Shown: one piece after another, positions 1-6,279 of the stretch
How the letters are laid out: every line of letters begins with the position of its first letter
How positions within the stretch are numbered: position 1 is the stretch's first letter
Source: Clostridia bacterium
Lineage (GTDB): Bacteria; Bacillota_A; Clostridia; Oscillospirales; CAG-272
Assembly (NCBI GenBank): GCA_017414585.1
Contig: JAFQLN010000185.1
Coordinates: 1-6,801, forward strand
Length of the DNA: 6,801 nt
Reading direction: 5' to 3'
Notes under the pieces: generated by a model
The model's database searches: none
What the model was told of the DNA's origin: nothing
Seen by the model: the letters and a program-made list of their open reading frames with translations, nothing else
Made by a program: the position numbers and the translations under genes

Positions 1-218
1 CGTCGAATGATTTGGATAAACCGTATTTTATGATCTTTACGGACGATTTGTTTATAAAATCATGTGCGTACCTGATTCTTTTACGGGAGGAGCAAGCCCC
101 TCCCCTACGGGTATATCCGAAACGATCGTATAGCCGCTGAAACATCGTTAACTTCAAATCTTCTATAACATATATGATTAAGTAAATGCTGTTGCCGCAC
201 AATACCATGAAATATTTC
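1..218. other. Gene-less A+T-rich stretch upstream of tRNA
   Basis: I see no convincing reading frame on either strand. The stretch contains one strong hairpin (listed separately), a weak 6-bp inverted repeat (AACGAT at 121-126 with ATCGTT at 144-149), and at 1-13 a sequence that reappears inverted at 6466-6478. It is probably an intergenic spacer carrying remnants of the same repeat families that fill the other spacers. Confidence 0.6.
84..111 (-). repeat. Intergenic hairpin repeat, minus orientation
   Basis: GGGAGG at 85-90 pairs with CCTCCC at 99-104, and GC at 92-93 can pair with GC at 96-97. The one interruption, A91 opposite C98, becomes a G-U pair on the - strand, so that strand folds better. 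Read on the - strand, the hairpin is preceded by GTAGGGG and has TTGC at its tip. The variable hairpins of the cassettes after mreB share this layout (GTAGGGA or GTGGGGA, then a hairpin with a TTGC or CTGC tip), so it probably belongs to the same family. No T-run follows on either strand, so a terminator role is not supported. Confidence 0.55.
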
Positions 219-247
219 TTGACAAAGCGCGTACGATATGGTATAAT
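219..247 (+). promoter_or_regulatory. Consensus sigma-70/SigA promoter of the tRNA
   Basis: TTGACA at 219-224 and TATAAT at 242-247 are both perfect consensus hexamers, separated by the ideal 17 nt. The expected start of transcription near 254-255 leaves a leader of only about 5 nt before the tRNA. Such a strong promoter fits stable RNA expression. Confidence 0.93.
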
Positions 248-259
248 ACCCCTGTTGAC

Positions 260-333
260 GGACCATTAGCTCAGTTGGTTAGAGCTCCCGGCTCATAACC
301 GGTCGGTCCTGGGTTCGAGTCCCCGATGGTCCA
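260..333 (+). tRNA. tRNA with CAT anticodon (Met-type or Ile2)
   Basis: The cloverleaf is clear. Acceptor arms are 260-266 (GGACCAT) and 326-332 (ATGGTCC), with discriminator A333. The D-arm is GCTC 269-272 with GAGC 282-285. The anticodon stem/loop is 287-303 with CAT at 294-296, and the T-arm is 309-325. CAT means elongator Met, initiator Met or lysidine-modified Ile2. Initiator is unlikely: the first base pair is normal and the anticodon stem lacks three consecutive G-C pairs. GGACC at the 5' end and the GGCTCATAACC anticodon arm recall Bacillus subtilis Ile2 from memory, but automatic tools would probably label it tRNA-Met. CCA is not encoded; TAA follows A333. Two stem positions do not pair (C287/T303 and T310/C324), which is unusual but leaves the fold intact. 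Confidence 0.93.
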
Positions 334-334
334 T

Positions 335-370
335 AAAAATAACCTCATGCATCTGCATGGGGTTATTTTT
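335..370 (+). terminator. Intrinsic terminator of the tRNA unit
   Basis: Arms 335-350 and 355-370 form 16 consecutive pairs around an ATCT loop, with one G-U pair (T345/G360). The descending arm ends in TTATTTTT, giving the U-tract. The ascending arm starts with AAAAA, so it could also stop transcription arriving from the other side. It begins 2 nt after the tRNA discriminator base. Confidence 0.92.
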
Positions 371-602
371 ATGCAGTATTGAGGCTGAGACCCCAGATGA
401 AAGTTCTACGGTTCTCTCCACCCTTCAGCTCAGGCACAGCAGCCCGTACCCAATTTCATCACAAGCCGTACATACAGGGAACTTTTGAGCGATTCATCTT
501 CAGATGAATCGGTCAGGGTTCAGAGTCCCCCGTCACAGCTGCACTTTGTCACCCACCCCGCCGCCATTCTTCATTTCCCGCATACAAATTAACATTTTCG
601 CC
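371..602. other. Intergenic stretch before zapA promoter
   Basis: No gene is supported on either strand here. The notable element is a near-perfect palindrome at 491-510 (9-bp arms GATTCATCT and AGATGAATC around TC). Nearby, 516-529 superficially resembles a tRNA T-arm, but no tRNA body accompanies it. The rest has no readable structure. Confidence 0.55.
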
Positions 603-631
603 TTTACTTTACGAGCAAAATATATTATAAT
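603..631 (+). promoter_or_regulatory. Probable SigA promoter for zapA-U32 operon
   Basis: A perfect TATAAT lies at 626-631, 17 nt downstream of TTTACT (603-608), which matches four of six -35 consensus bases. The surrounding A+T-rich sequence contrasts with the G+C-rich gene that follows. Transcription would start near 638, leaving a leader of about 45 nt before the ATG at 682. Confidence 0.65.
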
Positions 632-681
632 GTAGGATGGATAATGGGCACAGTATGCCCGTATGCAAACGGAGGTTCTTC

Positions 682-1200
682 ATGGATACCACAAAGAAAC
701 GGGTCACGGTGCAGATTGCGGGCAATACCCTCTCGCTCGTCACCGATGAACCTGCCGAATATGTCACCAATCTCGCCGGACAGCTCGACAAAAAGCTCTC
801 CGCGCTGACCAAAAATAATTTCCGCATTTCCGTTCTGGATGCCGCGCTTCTCTGCGCCCTGGACGCATCCGGCGAAAAACTCACCGCGGACGCACGCATC
901 CGTACACTGGAAGCACAGATCGCGCTGTACGAAAAAGAGCTTGCCGCCCTCCGCGAACAGCTCAGCAGTTCTGCCGATACGCCCGCGCCCGCCGATGCTG
1001 TCAGCCCCGAAACCGCGGCGATCAGCGCACAGATCCGTGCGTCCGAAGAAGGCAGCTCCCCGGAAGATAAAATCCGCGCGCTCGAAAAATATCTGGAAAA
1101 TAAAAAGCCCGTGTCCTCCAAGGCGGAAGCCGCACGTGTACGGGAAGAAAAAATCCGCTATATAGAATCCCTGCTGCGCGGCGGTCCGGACAACACATGA
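682..1200 (+). CDS. zapA: Cell division protein ZapA
   Basis: This is a 172-residue ZapA-family protein. ZapA binds FtsZ and bundles its filaments at the Z-ring in the cytoplasm. The N-terminal part (about 1-90) has the family pattern: a basic start, the strand VTVQIAGNTLSLVTD, then EYVTNLAGQLDKKLSAL and a helix VLDAALLCALDASGEKL. About residues 85-110 look like the ZapA coiled coil. An Ala/Pro/Ser-rich probably disordered linker follows, then a charged helix near the C-terminus, making the protein longer than the usual 85-130 residues. The start at 682 has GGAGG at 671-675 with 6-nt spacing; an in-frame ATG at 637 lacks such a site and would sit on the predicted transcription start. The stop overlaps the next start (ATGA), implying translational coupling. 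Confidence 0.88.
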   Translation: MDTTKKRVTVQIAGNTLSLVTDEPAEYVTNLAGQLDKKLSALTKNNFRISVLDAALLCALDASGEKLTADARIRTLEAQIALYEKELAALREQLSSSADTPAPADAVSPETAAISAQIRASEEGSSPEDKIRALEKYLENKKPVSSKAEAARVREEKIRYIESLLRGGPDNT

Positions 1201-3383
1201 TGAAACAGAATCCCCCCAATCTGCCCGAACTGCTCGCCCCCGCAGGATCGGAGGAAAGCCTCGCGGCGGCACTGGCTGCGGGTGCGGATGCCGTCTATTT
1301 CGGCGGCAAGGCGTTCTCCAACCGGATGCGCGCGCGCAATTTCACCGACGACAGTCTGAAAAGCGCCATTGCTCTCATCCACGACGCAGGGGCAAAGGCA
1401 TACATCACCGTCAACACCCGCGTGCGTGACCGGGAGACGGACGAAGCGCTCGCGCTGTGCGAAACAATCCTCGGCGGGACGGAACCGTGCGATGCCGTGA
1501 TCTGCGCGGACTTCGGTCTGGCTGCACGCATCCGTTCCCTCTACCCTCACGCCGTTCTCCACGCCAGCACGCAGACCTCCTGCTCCTCCCCCTCCGACTG
1601 CGCAGAACTGGCAAAGCTCGGCTTTTCAAGGCTCGTCATCCCGCGTGAACTGTCCGCAGACGAAATCCGCACGCTCTGCCGGGAAACGGACATGGAAATC
1701 GAAATGTTCCTCCACGGCGCGCACTGCGTCTCCCTCTCCGGACAGTGCCTGCTCTCCTACTTCATCGGAAACCGGAGCGGCAACCGCGGCGAATGCGCAC
1801 AGCCCTGCCGCCTCCCGTGGCAGACAGCGGACGGTCAGACCGGCTATCCGCTCTCCCTTGCCGATATGTGCCTTGCCGGACAGATGCGCGATGTGATCCG
1901 CTCCGGTGTGTGCTCGCTCAAGATTGAAGGACGGCTCAAGACGCCCTCGTATGTCTACGGCGTGACGAAAATCCTGCGCACGCTTCTCGATGAGGACAGA
2001 AACGCGGACGAAAAAGAAATCCGTGCGCTTGCGGGATTTTTCACGCGCGGCTTCACGGACGGGTATTTCACGCACCGCTATACGTCGATGACGGGCACGA
2101 AAGCGTCCGAAAAAAATACCGTCGTCCCGACAGAAATCATCCGCGCCGCACTGAACGACCGCGTACGGCTGGAAAAAGATAAGAAAAAACGCGCCGAAGA
2201 GGAAGCAAAGCGTCCGCTGACCGGGCATTTCGTCCTCTGCGCAGACAATCCCATGACCTTCACGCTCTCCGACGGCAGCGTTTCCGTGACTGCCGAAGGG
2301 GACGTTCCCTCTATGGCGGCGGGAAAACCGATCGACAGCGCGTCTGCCGCGAAAAATCTCACGAAATTCGGCGCGACCGCGTTTGTTCTGCCGGCATCGT
2401 CCCTTGTATGCGACATCGGAGACGGACTGTGGGTTCCCGTGTCGTCCCTGAACGATCTGCGGCGGCGTGCCCTGCAGCTTCTCGAAACCGCGCTCGCCGA
2501 AAAGACAGCGGACCATGCTCCCCCCGCCGGCACCGACCTTCCCTCTGTCGGCAATCATCTGTTTGCAAAACGCGCTCCGTCACCCTCTCCCGCACAGCGG
2601 ACAGCGGAATTTCTCGATCTGTCCGCCCTTGAAGCGGCTTCGGAGAAGGAACGGTCGGCTGTTTTCTCCGCGTTTGCCCGCATTTATGTGCCGTGGACGG
2701 ATGCGGCTGCGCTCAAAGCCATGATGCGGCAGTCGTCCTGTGAAGCGGCGGCGGTTCTGCCCCCTCTCGATCCGTCCTCCTCCCGCATCGGAAAGATTCT
2801 CTCCCGCCTCAAGGAAAGCGGCATCACGCGCGTGCTCTGCCATACGCCCGGACAGGCTGCCGACGTCATCGGGAAAGGCATGACTGCGGATATTTCCTTC
2901 CGTGCGAACATTGTCAGCGAAGCGGCTGCGAACTATTACGATTCCCTCGGCTGTGCGTCGGTCTTTGCCTCCCCGGAACTGCCCGCGCCCGCCGTTTGTG
3001 CCATGGGACTTGCCGCGTGCGTCTACGGAAAGCTCCCCGCCATGACGCTGTCCCGCTGCGTGATCTGTCAGAACGCACAGGGCAAAGCGGTCTGTCCGAA
3101 GGGCAATATCAGCGGACGGACGGATGTGTTCTCCGCGAAGGAACACCGCTGCCGCCGCATCCTCACCGACCGGACAGGCGCACAGTTCGCCGTTTTCGGT
3201 CAGCCGGACTGCGAAAACATCCTCACAAACGCCGTGCCGGTCTGGATGGGCGACCGCATGGACTCCCTCTCCGGTGCATCCGTACACCACTTCTTCTTCA
3301 CGGACGAAAGCGCGGCGGATGTGCTCGCTGTTCTCGGACGCTATGACCGCGGCGAAAAGTCGGAGGGCAGACGTCTTGGGTAA
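1197..3383 (+). CDS. U32 family protein with DUF3656-type C-terminal region
   Basis: This 728-residue protein belongs to the U32 'peptidase' family, whose studied members (RlhA, TrhP, UbiU/UbiV) act in RNA or ubiquinone hydroxylation rather than proteolysis. The N-terminal barrel begins ELLAPAGSEESL (11-22) and AGADAVYFGG. The signature region is EMFLHGAHCVSLSGQC (169-184), followed by GNRGECAQPC (195-204) and SLKIEGRLKTP (240-250). Cys177, Cys184, Cys200 and Cys239 have spacing close to the iron-sulfur cysteines I recall for UbiU. Residues about 340-460 resemble DUF3656, and the C-terminal part carries a second cluster, Cys621, Cys624, Cys633 and Cys652. Length and architecture are nearest to RlhA, so a role in rRNA hydroxylation is plausible but inferred. 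The start is ATG 1197 (or the adjacent ATG 1200), overlapping the zapA stop, with only weak G-rich sequence as ribosome binding site. Confidence 0.9.
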   Translation: MMKQNPPNLPELLAPAGSEESLAAALAAGADAVYFGGKAFSNRMRARNFTDDSLKSAIALIHDAGAKAYITVNTRVRDRETDEALALCETILGGTEPCDAVICADFGLAARIRSLYPHAVLHASTQTSCSSPSDCAELAKLGFSRLVIPRELSADEIRTLCRETDMEIEMFLHGAHCVSLSGQCLLSYFIGNRSGNRGECAQPCRLPWQTADGQTGYPLSLADMCLAGQMRDVIRSGVCSLKIEGRLKTPSYVYGVTKILRTLLDEDRNADEKEIRALAGFFTRGFTDGYFTHRYTSMTGTKASEKNTVVPTEIIRAALNDRVRLEKDKKKRAEEEAKRPLTGHFVLCADNPMTFTLSDGSVSVTAEGDVPSMAAGKPIDSASAAKNLTKFGATAFVLPASSLVCDIGDGLWVPVSSLNDLRRRALQLLETALAEKTADHAPPAGTDLPSVGNHLFAKRAPSPSPAQRTAEFLDLSALEAASEKERSAVFSAFARIYVPWTDAAALKAMMRQSSCEAAAVLPPLDPSSSRIGKILSRLKESGITRVLCHTPGQAADVIGKGMTADISFRANIVSEAAANYYDSLGCASVFASPELPAPAVCAMGLAACVYGKLPAMTLSRCVICQNAQGKAVCPKGNISGRTDVFSAKEHRCRRILTDRTGAQFAVFGQPDCENILTNAVPVWMGDRMDSLSGASVHHFFFTDESAADVLAVLGRYDRGEKSEGRRLG

Positions 3384-3452
3384 GGGGCGGCATATTTATG
3401 TTAAAAAATATAATTTGCGACACGCCTTTTTAGTCATTGCAAAAGTATTGAC

Positions 3453-3486
3453 CTTCTTTTCCTCCTTTAACGAGGAGAAAAAGAAG
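3453..3486 (-). repeat. Stem-loop after the U32 gene
   Basis: CTTCTTTT (3453-3460) pairs with AAAAGAAG (3479-3486), and CTCCT (3462-3466) pairs with AGGAG (3473-3477), around the loop TTAACG. C3461 opposite A3478 becomes a G-U pair on the - strand, giving 14 continuous pairs there. It could end the zapA-U32 transcript, but no T-run follows on the + strand, so I treat it as a repeat hairpin. Confidence 0.5.
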
Positions 3487-3518
3487 CAAAAAGAGGAACT
3501 TTTTCAGAAGTCATGGGT

Positions 3519-3597
3519 GTTTCGAGCGAAGTATCGCTGCGCGAAACTTCTGCGGTCCTCGACAAGGGGCGTTGCCAGAAGTTTCTAAAGAAACTTC
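3519..3597. repeat. Chain of competing inverted-repeat arms
   Basis: GTTTCG plus AGCGA (3519-3529) pairs with TCGCT (3534-3538) and CGAAAC (3542-3547), with a GCG bulge. The downstream part of that arm continues as GAAACTTCTG (3543-3552), which pairs with CAGAAGTTTC (3576-3585). That arm can instead pair with AGAAACTTC (3589-3597) across AA. These pairings share arms, so they exclude each other. This could be an attenuator-like leader of dut, but a decayed intergenic repeat is more likely, because similar short-loop hairpins occur elsewhere in the window. Confidence 0.5.
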
Positions 3598-3608
3598 ATT
3601 GAACCCCA

Positions 3609-3640
3609 CAAACTTTTGAAAAAGTTTGATCAAAACTTTT
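3609..3640. repeat. Alternating A+T-rich hairpin arms upstream of dut
   Basis: Three arms alternate: CAAACTTTT (3609-3617), AAAAGTTTG (3620-3628) and AAAACTTTT (3632-3640). The middle arm can pair with either neighbour, giving a 9-bp or an 8-bp hairpin. The second option ends in TTTT on the + strand, as a weak terminator would, and lies 40 nt before the dut start. No obvious promoter for dut is visible upstream of it. Confidence 0.5.
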
Positions 3641-3679
3641 CGACTTGCGACAGCCCCATATTTCTGAAAAGGATAACTT

Positions 3680-4117
3680 ATGATCAAATTCAAACTGCTC
3701 TCTCCGGCGGCGAAAGTTCCCGCCTATGCAACGCCCGGTGCGTCCGCGTGCGATCTCTGTGCGGCTGTCACCGAACCCGTCGTGATTCCGGCAGGCGAAA
3801 TCCGCCTCCTTCCGACCGGACTTGCCATCGACGGCGCACCGGATGACGTGACCATCCTCCTCTTTGCGCGCAGCGGTCTGGCTGTGAAGCACGGGATTGC
3901 CCTTGCCAACGGCGTAGGCGTCGTCGATGCCGATTACCGAGGGGAAATCAAGGTCGGGCTGATCAATCAGTCCCATGACGACTACACGGTTCTCCCCGGC
4001 GACCGGATCGCGCAGATGATGTTCGTCCCGATCCTGCGCCCCTCCTTCACCGTCACCGACGAGCTGTCCGCTACCGAACGCGGAGACGGCGGCTTCGGTC
4101 ATACGGGACGCAGCTGA
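3680..4117 (+). CDS. dut: dUTP diphosphatase (dUTPase)
   Basis: The product (145 residues, normal for the trimeric family) hydrolyses dUTP to dUMP and pyrophosphate, keeping uracil out of DNA and supplying dUMP for thymidylate synthesis. All five family motifs are present: I, GASACDLCAA (20-29); II, ARSGLAVKHG (63-72); III, GVGVVDADYRGE (78-89), with Asp83 the expected catalytic residue; IV, PGDRIAQMMF (106-115); V, the glycine-rich ERGDGGFGHTG at the C-terminus, which closes over the nucleotide. The usual Ser in motif V (GFGSTG) is His141 here, a small deviation. The start follows AAAAGGA (3667-3673) at 6-nt spacing. It opens a tight cluster with DUF4321, maf and mreB. Confidence 0.96.
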   Translation: MIKFKLLSPAAKVPAYATPGASACDLCAAVTEPVVIPAGEIRLLPTGLAIDGAPDDVTILLFARSGLAVKHGIALANGVGVVDADYRGEIKVGLINQSHDDYTVLPGDRIAQMMFVPILRPSFTVTDELSATERGDGGFGHTGRS

Positions 4118-4141
4118 CTTGATTCGAGGTAACAAACTGTC

Positions 4142-4399
4142 ATGCGAAAAAATTTCTGGCTTAACTTTTTTCTGATCTGCACGGGGATTGTCCTCGGTGC
4201 CATGGTGGCGGAGCTGACAGCGGGCATTCCCCTGCTCTCTTGGCTCTCCTACGGGCTGGACTTCGGTACGGAGTCGCCGCTCGTACTCAATCTGAATGTC
4301 CTGCGGCTCACCGTGGGCATCAGCTTCAAAATCACCATCTCCACTATTCTCTTTGTCACGCTCTCCCTCGTGCTCGGGCGTGTTATCGTCCGAGAATAA
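4142..4399 (+). CDS. DUF4321 domain-containing small membrane protein
   Basis: This 85-residue protein has two predicted membrane segments, about residues 6-27 (FWLNFFLICTGIVLGAMVAE) and 60-81, joined by a loop with WLSYGLDFG and the hydrophobic NLNVLRLTVG. This layout matches DUF4321, a small family of Clostridia commonly found next to maf and mreB. Its function is unknown; the neighbourhood suggests an envelope- or shape-related role, which is inference. It starts 24 nt after the dut stop with GAGGT at 4126-4130 (spacing 11 nt) and ends 11 nt before maf. There is no signal peptidase site or lipobox. Confidence 0.85.
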   Translation: MRKNFWLNFFLICTGIVLGAMVAELTAGIPLLSWLSYGLDFGTESPLVLNLNVLRLTVGISFKITISTILFVTLSLVLGRVIVRE

Positions 4400-4410
4400 C
4401 GGAGGTGCTT

Positions 4411-5034
4411 ATGCAAAACGAAACGATTCTCTACCTTGCGTCCGCTTCCCCGCGCCGGCGTGAGATTCTCGAAAAAGCGGGGTATCAGCCGGTTATCGTC
4501 CCCGCGGATGCCGATGAAAGCTCTGTCCGGTTTGTCCCGGGCGATCCGTGCGGCTATGTCAAAGCGCTGGCGAAACTCAAAAACGATGCTGCCCGCCTTC
4601 AGCTCAGCGGCTGTACAGAAGGCATCGTTCTCACTGCGGATACCGTCGTCGTCTCCGATGACAGCACGCCCCCGCTCGGCAAACCCCGCGACCGCACCGA
4701 AGCTGTCCGGATGCTCTCCTCCCTCAGCGGACGGACACACCGCGTGATTACGGGCGTGATGCTGTGCGATCTTGCCGATCCCGCGAACATCTCCCTGTTC
4801 TCCGTATCGACCGAAGTGCGCTTCCGCTCCCTGCCGGAAGATGAAATTGCCGCGTACTGCGATTCCCCGGAACCGTATGACAAAGCAGGCGGATACGGCA
4901 TTCAGGGCGCGGCGTGCATCTTCGTGGACAGTCTCTGCGGCGATTACTATAATGTCGTCGGTCTTCCCGTCTGCCGCGTGCATGAGGAAATTCTGCGCAT
5001 GACTGCCGGCAAATCCTCTCCCGACCGAAAATAA
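4411..5034 (+). CDS. maf: Maf/YhdE nucleotide pyrophosphatase
   Basis: This 207-residue Maf protein belongs to a family that hydrolyses dTTP, UTP and modified pyrimidine triphosphates to monophosphates, removing non-canonical nucleotides, and that is linked in Bacillus to septum control. Hallmarks are LASASPRRREIL (9-20), ADTVV (76-80) with the expected catalytic Asp77, LGKP (89-92), LSGRTHRVITG (105-115), EPYDKAGGYGIQG (154-166) and GDYYNVVGLP (177-186). The EPYDKAGGYGIQG form is typical of the dTTP/UTP-cleaving YhdE branch. The start at 4411 has GGAGG at 4401-4405 with 5-nt spacing. The frame is open further upstream, to an ATG at 4240, but that would overlap most of the DUF4321 gene and precede the conserved N-terminus. 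Confidence 0.95.
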   Translation: MQNETILYLASASPRRREILEKAGYQPVIVPADADESSVRFVPGDPCGYVKALAKLKNDAARLQLSGCTEGIVLTADTVVVSDDSTPPLGKPRDRTEAVRMLSSLSGRTHRVITGVMLCDLADPANISLFSVSTEVRFRSLPEDEIAAYCDSPEPYDKAGGYGIQGAACIFVDSLCGDYYNVVGLPVCRVHEEILRMTAGKSSPDRK

Positions 5035-5060
5035 TTCCCTTCTCTGAAAGGCATGAACCT

Positions 5061-6065
5061 ATGAAAAGTATTGGTATCGACCTTGGTACTGCGAATACCC
5101 TCGTTTATGTAAAAGGACGCGGGATTGTCCTGCGCGAACCGTCCGTTGTGGCGATTGAAGCAAAGTCCCGCAAAGCCGTTGCTGTCGGCAGTGAAGCCAA
5201 ACTCATGCTCGGGAAAACCCCCGGTTCCATTCTCGCAGTACGCCCCATCCAGGACGGTGTAATCGCGGAATATGATATCACTGCCGCCATGCTCCGCCAC
5301 TTTTTCAAGAAAGTCTCCGGCAATACCCTTCTCAGCCGCCCGAAGGTCATCGTCTGCATTCCCCACGGCGTCACAGAAGTCTCCCGCCGCGCAGTGGAAG
5401 ACGTTACGCTGGAAGCGGGTGCACAGTCCGTTGCCCTGATCGAAGAACCCATCGCAGCTGCGATCGGAAGCGGTCTGCGTGTGGACAGTCCCCGCGGCTC
5501 CATGATCGTCGATATCGGCGGCGGGACCACGGAAGTTGCTGTGCTCTCCCTCGGCGGGATTGTACAGTCCACCTCCGAACGGGTTGCCGGCGATGAGCTT
5601 GACGATGCCATTACTGCATATATCAAGCGGAAATATAATATCCTCATCGGCGAAACAACGGCGGAACTTCTGAAAAAACGCATCGGAAGCGCGCATCCCG
5701 CAACCGACCACGGCGCAATGGAAGTCCGCGGACGCAACCTGCTCTCGGGTCTGCCCGCGATTGTCACCATCACATCCGCGGAAGTCCGCGAAGCGCTCAA
5801 CGATGAAATCGAGCATATTGTGGACAGCATCCGCTCGACGCTCGAAAGCACGCCCCCGGAACTCGCGTCCGATATTTACGATACGGGCATCATGCTCTCC
5901 GGCGGCGGCGCACTCCTCGCGGGGCTTGATCTGCTCATTTCCCGCGTCACCGGCATCCGCACCGTTGTAGCGAAAGCCCCCATTGACAGCGTTGCTGTAG
6001 GCATCGGACGTATGCTCGAAAGCGGCAGTGACATGAGCGGCATGATCACCTACCGCCAACGCTAA
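5061..6065 (+). CDS. mreB: Rod-shape-determining protein MreB (MreB/Mbl family)
   Basis: This 334-residue bacterial actin assembles into membrane-bound filaments that guide peptidoglycan synthesis along the cylinder. Nucleotide-pocket motifs are all present: phosphate-1 GIDLGTANTLVYVKG (5-19), the catalytic-type Glu128 in LIEEPIAAAIG, phosphate-2 IVDIGGGTTEVAV (149-161), and adenosine motif GIMLSGGGALLAGL (276-289). The N-terminus is very short (MKSIGIDLG), without the hydrophobic Met-Phe leader seen in several MreB/Mbl proteins. The start at 5061 has GAAAGG at 5046-5051. An ATG at 5053 runs into a stop at once. It lies 26 nt after maf, as is common in Clostridia. mreC and mreD do not follow within the window. 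MreB, Mbl and MreBH cannot be told apart safely here. Confidence 0.95.
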   Translation: MKSIGIDLGTANTLVYVKGRGIVLREPSVVAIEAKSRKAVAVGSEAKLMLGKTPGSILAVRPIQDGVIAEYDITAAMLRHFFKKVSGNTLLSRPKVIVCIPHGVTEVSRRAVEDVTLEAGAQSVALIEEPIAAAIGSGLRVDSPRGSMIVDIGGGTTEVAVLSLGGIVQSTSERVAGDELDDAITAYIKRKYNILIGETTAELLKKRIGSAHPATDHGAMEVRGRNLLSGLPAIVTITSAEVREALNDEIEHIVDSIRSTLESTPPELASDIYDTGIMLSGGGALLAGLDLLISRVTGIRTVVAKAPIDSVAVGIGRMLESGSDMSGMITYRQR

Positions 6066-6070
6066 TCCAC

Positions 6071-6265
6071 ACCCAACTTGGGAGCTGACGGGCGAAGCCA
6101 CGTCGCGCTGTAGGGATGAAAGATTTGCAATCTTTCAGGAGCTGACGACGAAGTTCGTCGCGCTGTGGGGACGTTTGGTCTGCACCAAACTTGGGAGCTG
6201 ACGACGCGGCTAGCGAAGTCTGCCGCTTTCGTCGCGCTATAGGGGAGGAATGGTTTAAACCGTTC
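6071..6265 (+). repeat. Three tandem structured hairpin cassettes
   Basis: Three units start GGAGCTGACG at 6081, 6138 and 6194 and each contains CGTCGCGCT (6101-6109, 6156-6164, 6230-6238). In every unit GACG pairs with CGTC and AGC with GCT, closing a tip that differs in sequence but stays paired: GGC/GCC in the first, ACGAA/TTCGT in the second, GCGGC/GCCGC in the third. Each continues with GTAGGGA, GTGGGGA or ATAGGGGA and a second hairpin with unrelated arms: TGAAAGATT (6117-6125) with 6129-6137, GTTTGGT (6173-6179) with 6184-6190, and GAATGGTTT (6248-6256) with 6257-6265. The sequence just before unit one (CCAACTTGGG, 6073-6082) resembles the junction before unit three, so an earlier hairpin seems truncated next to the mreB stop. 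Confidence 0.8.
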
Positions 6266-6279
6266 GGAAAGAGAAGGAA

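Noticed and set aside
516..529. T-arm-like sequence suggesting a second tRNA
   Set aside because: No acceptor, D or anticodon arms can be built around it.
637..681. Upstream in-frame ATG for zapA
   Set aside because: It would add 15 residues outside the family's conserved start, has no ribosome binding site and coincides with the predicted transcription start.
1626..2558. Long open frame of 310 codons on the - strand
   Set aside because: It lies fully antisense to the U32 gene, has no ribosome binding site I can see, and its Arg/Gly/Ala-rich translation is what G+C-rich antisense frames give.
3409..3414. TATAAT as a possible promoter for dut
   Set aside because: No -35-like hexamer lies 16-18 nt upstream and there is no extended -10, in an A+T-rich patch where the hexamer can occur by chance.
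3124..3588. 154-codon + strand frame running out of the U32 gene
   Set aside because: Its first half overlaps the U32 gene in another frame and its second half translates the hairpin repeat block. It has no domain and no start signal.
3384..3679. Metabolite riboswitch before dut
   Set aside because: I recognise no known riboswitch core; the pairing is simple alternating inverted repeats resembling other spacers of the window.
4947..6101. Open frame of 384 codons on the - strand
   Set aside because: It is antisense to mreB, whose family motifs are unambiguous. The antisense translation shows no recognisable domain.
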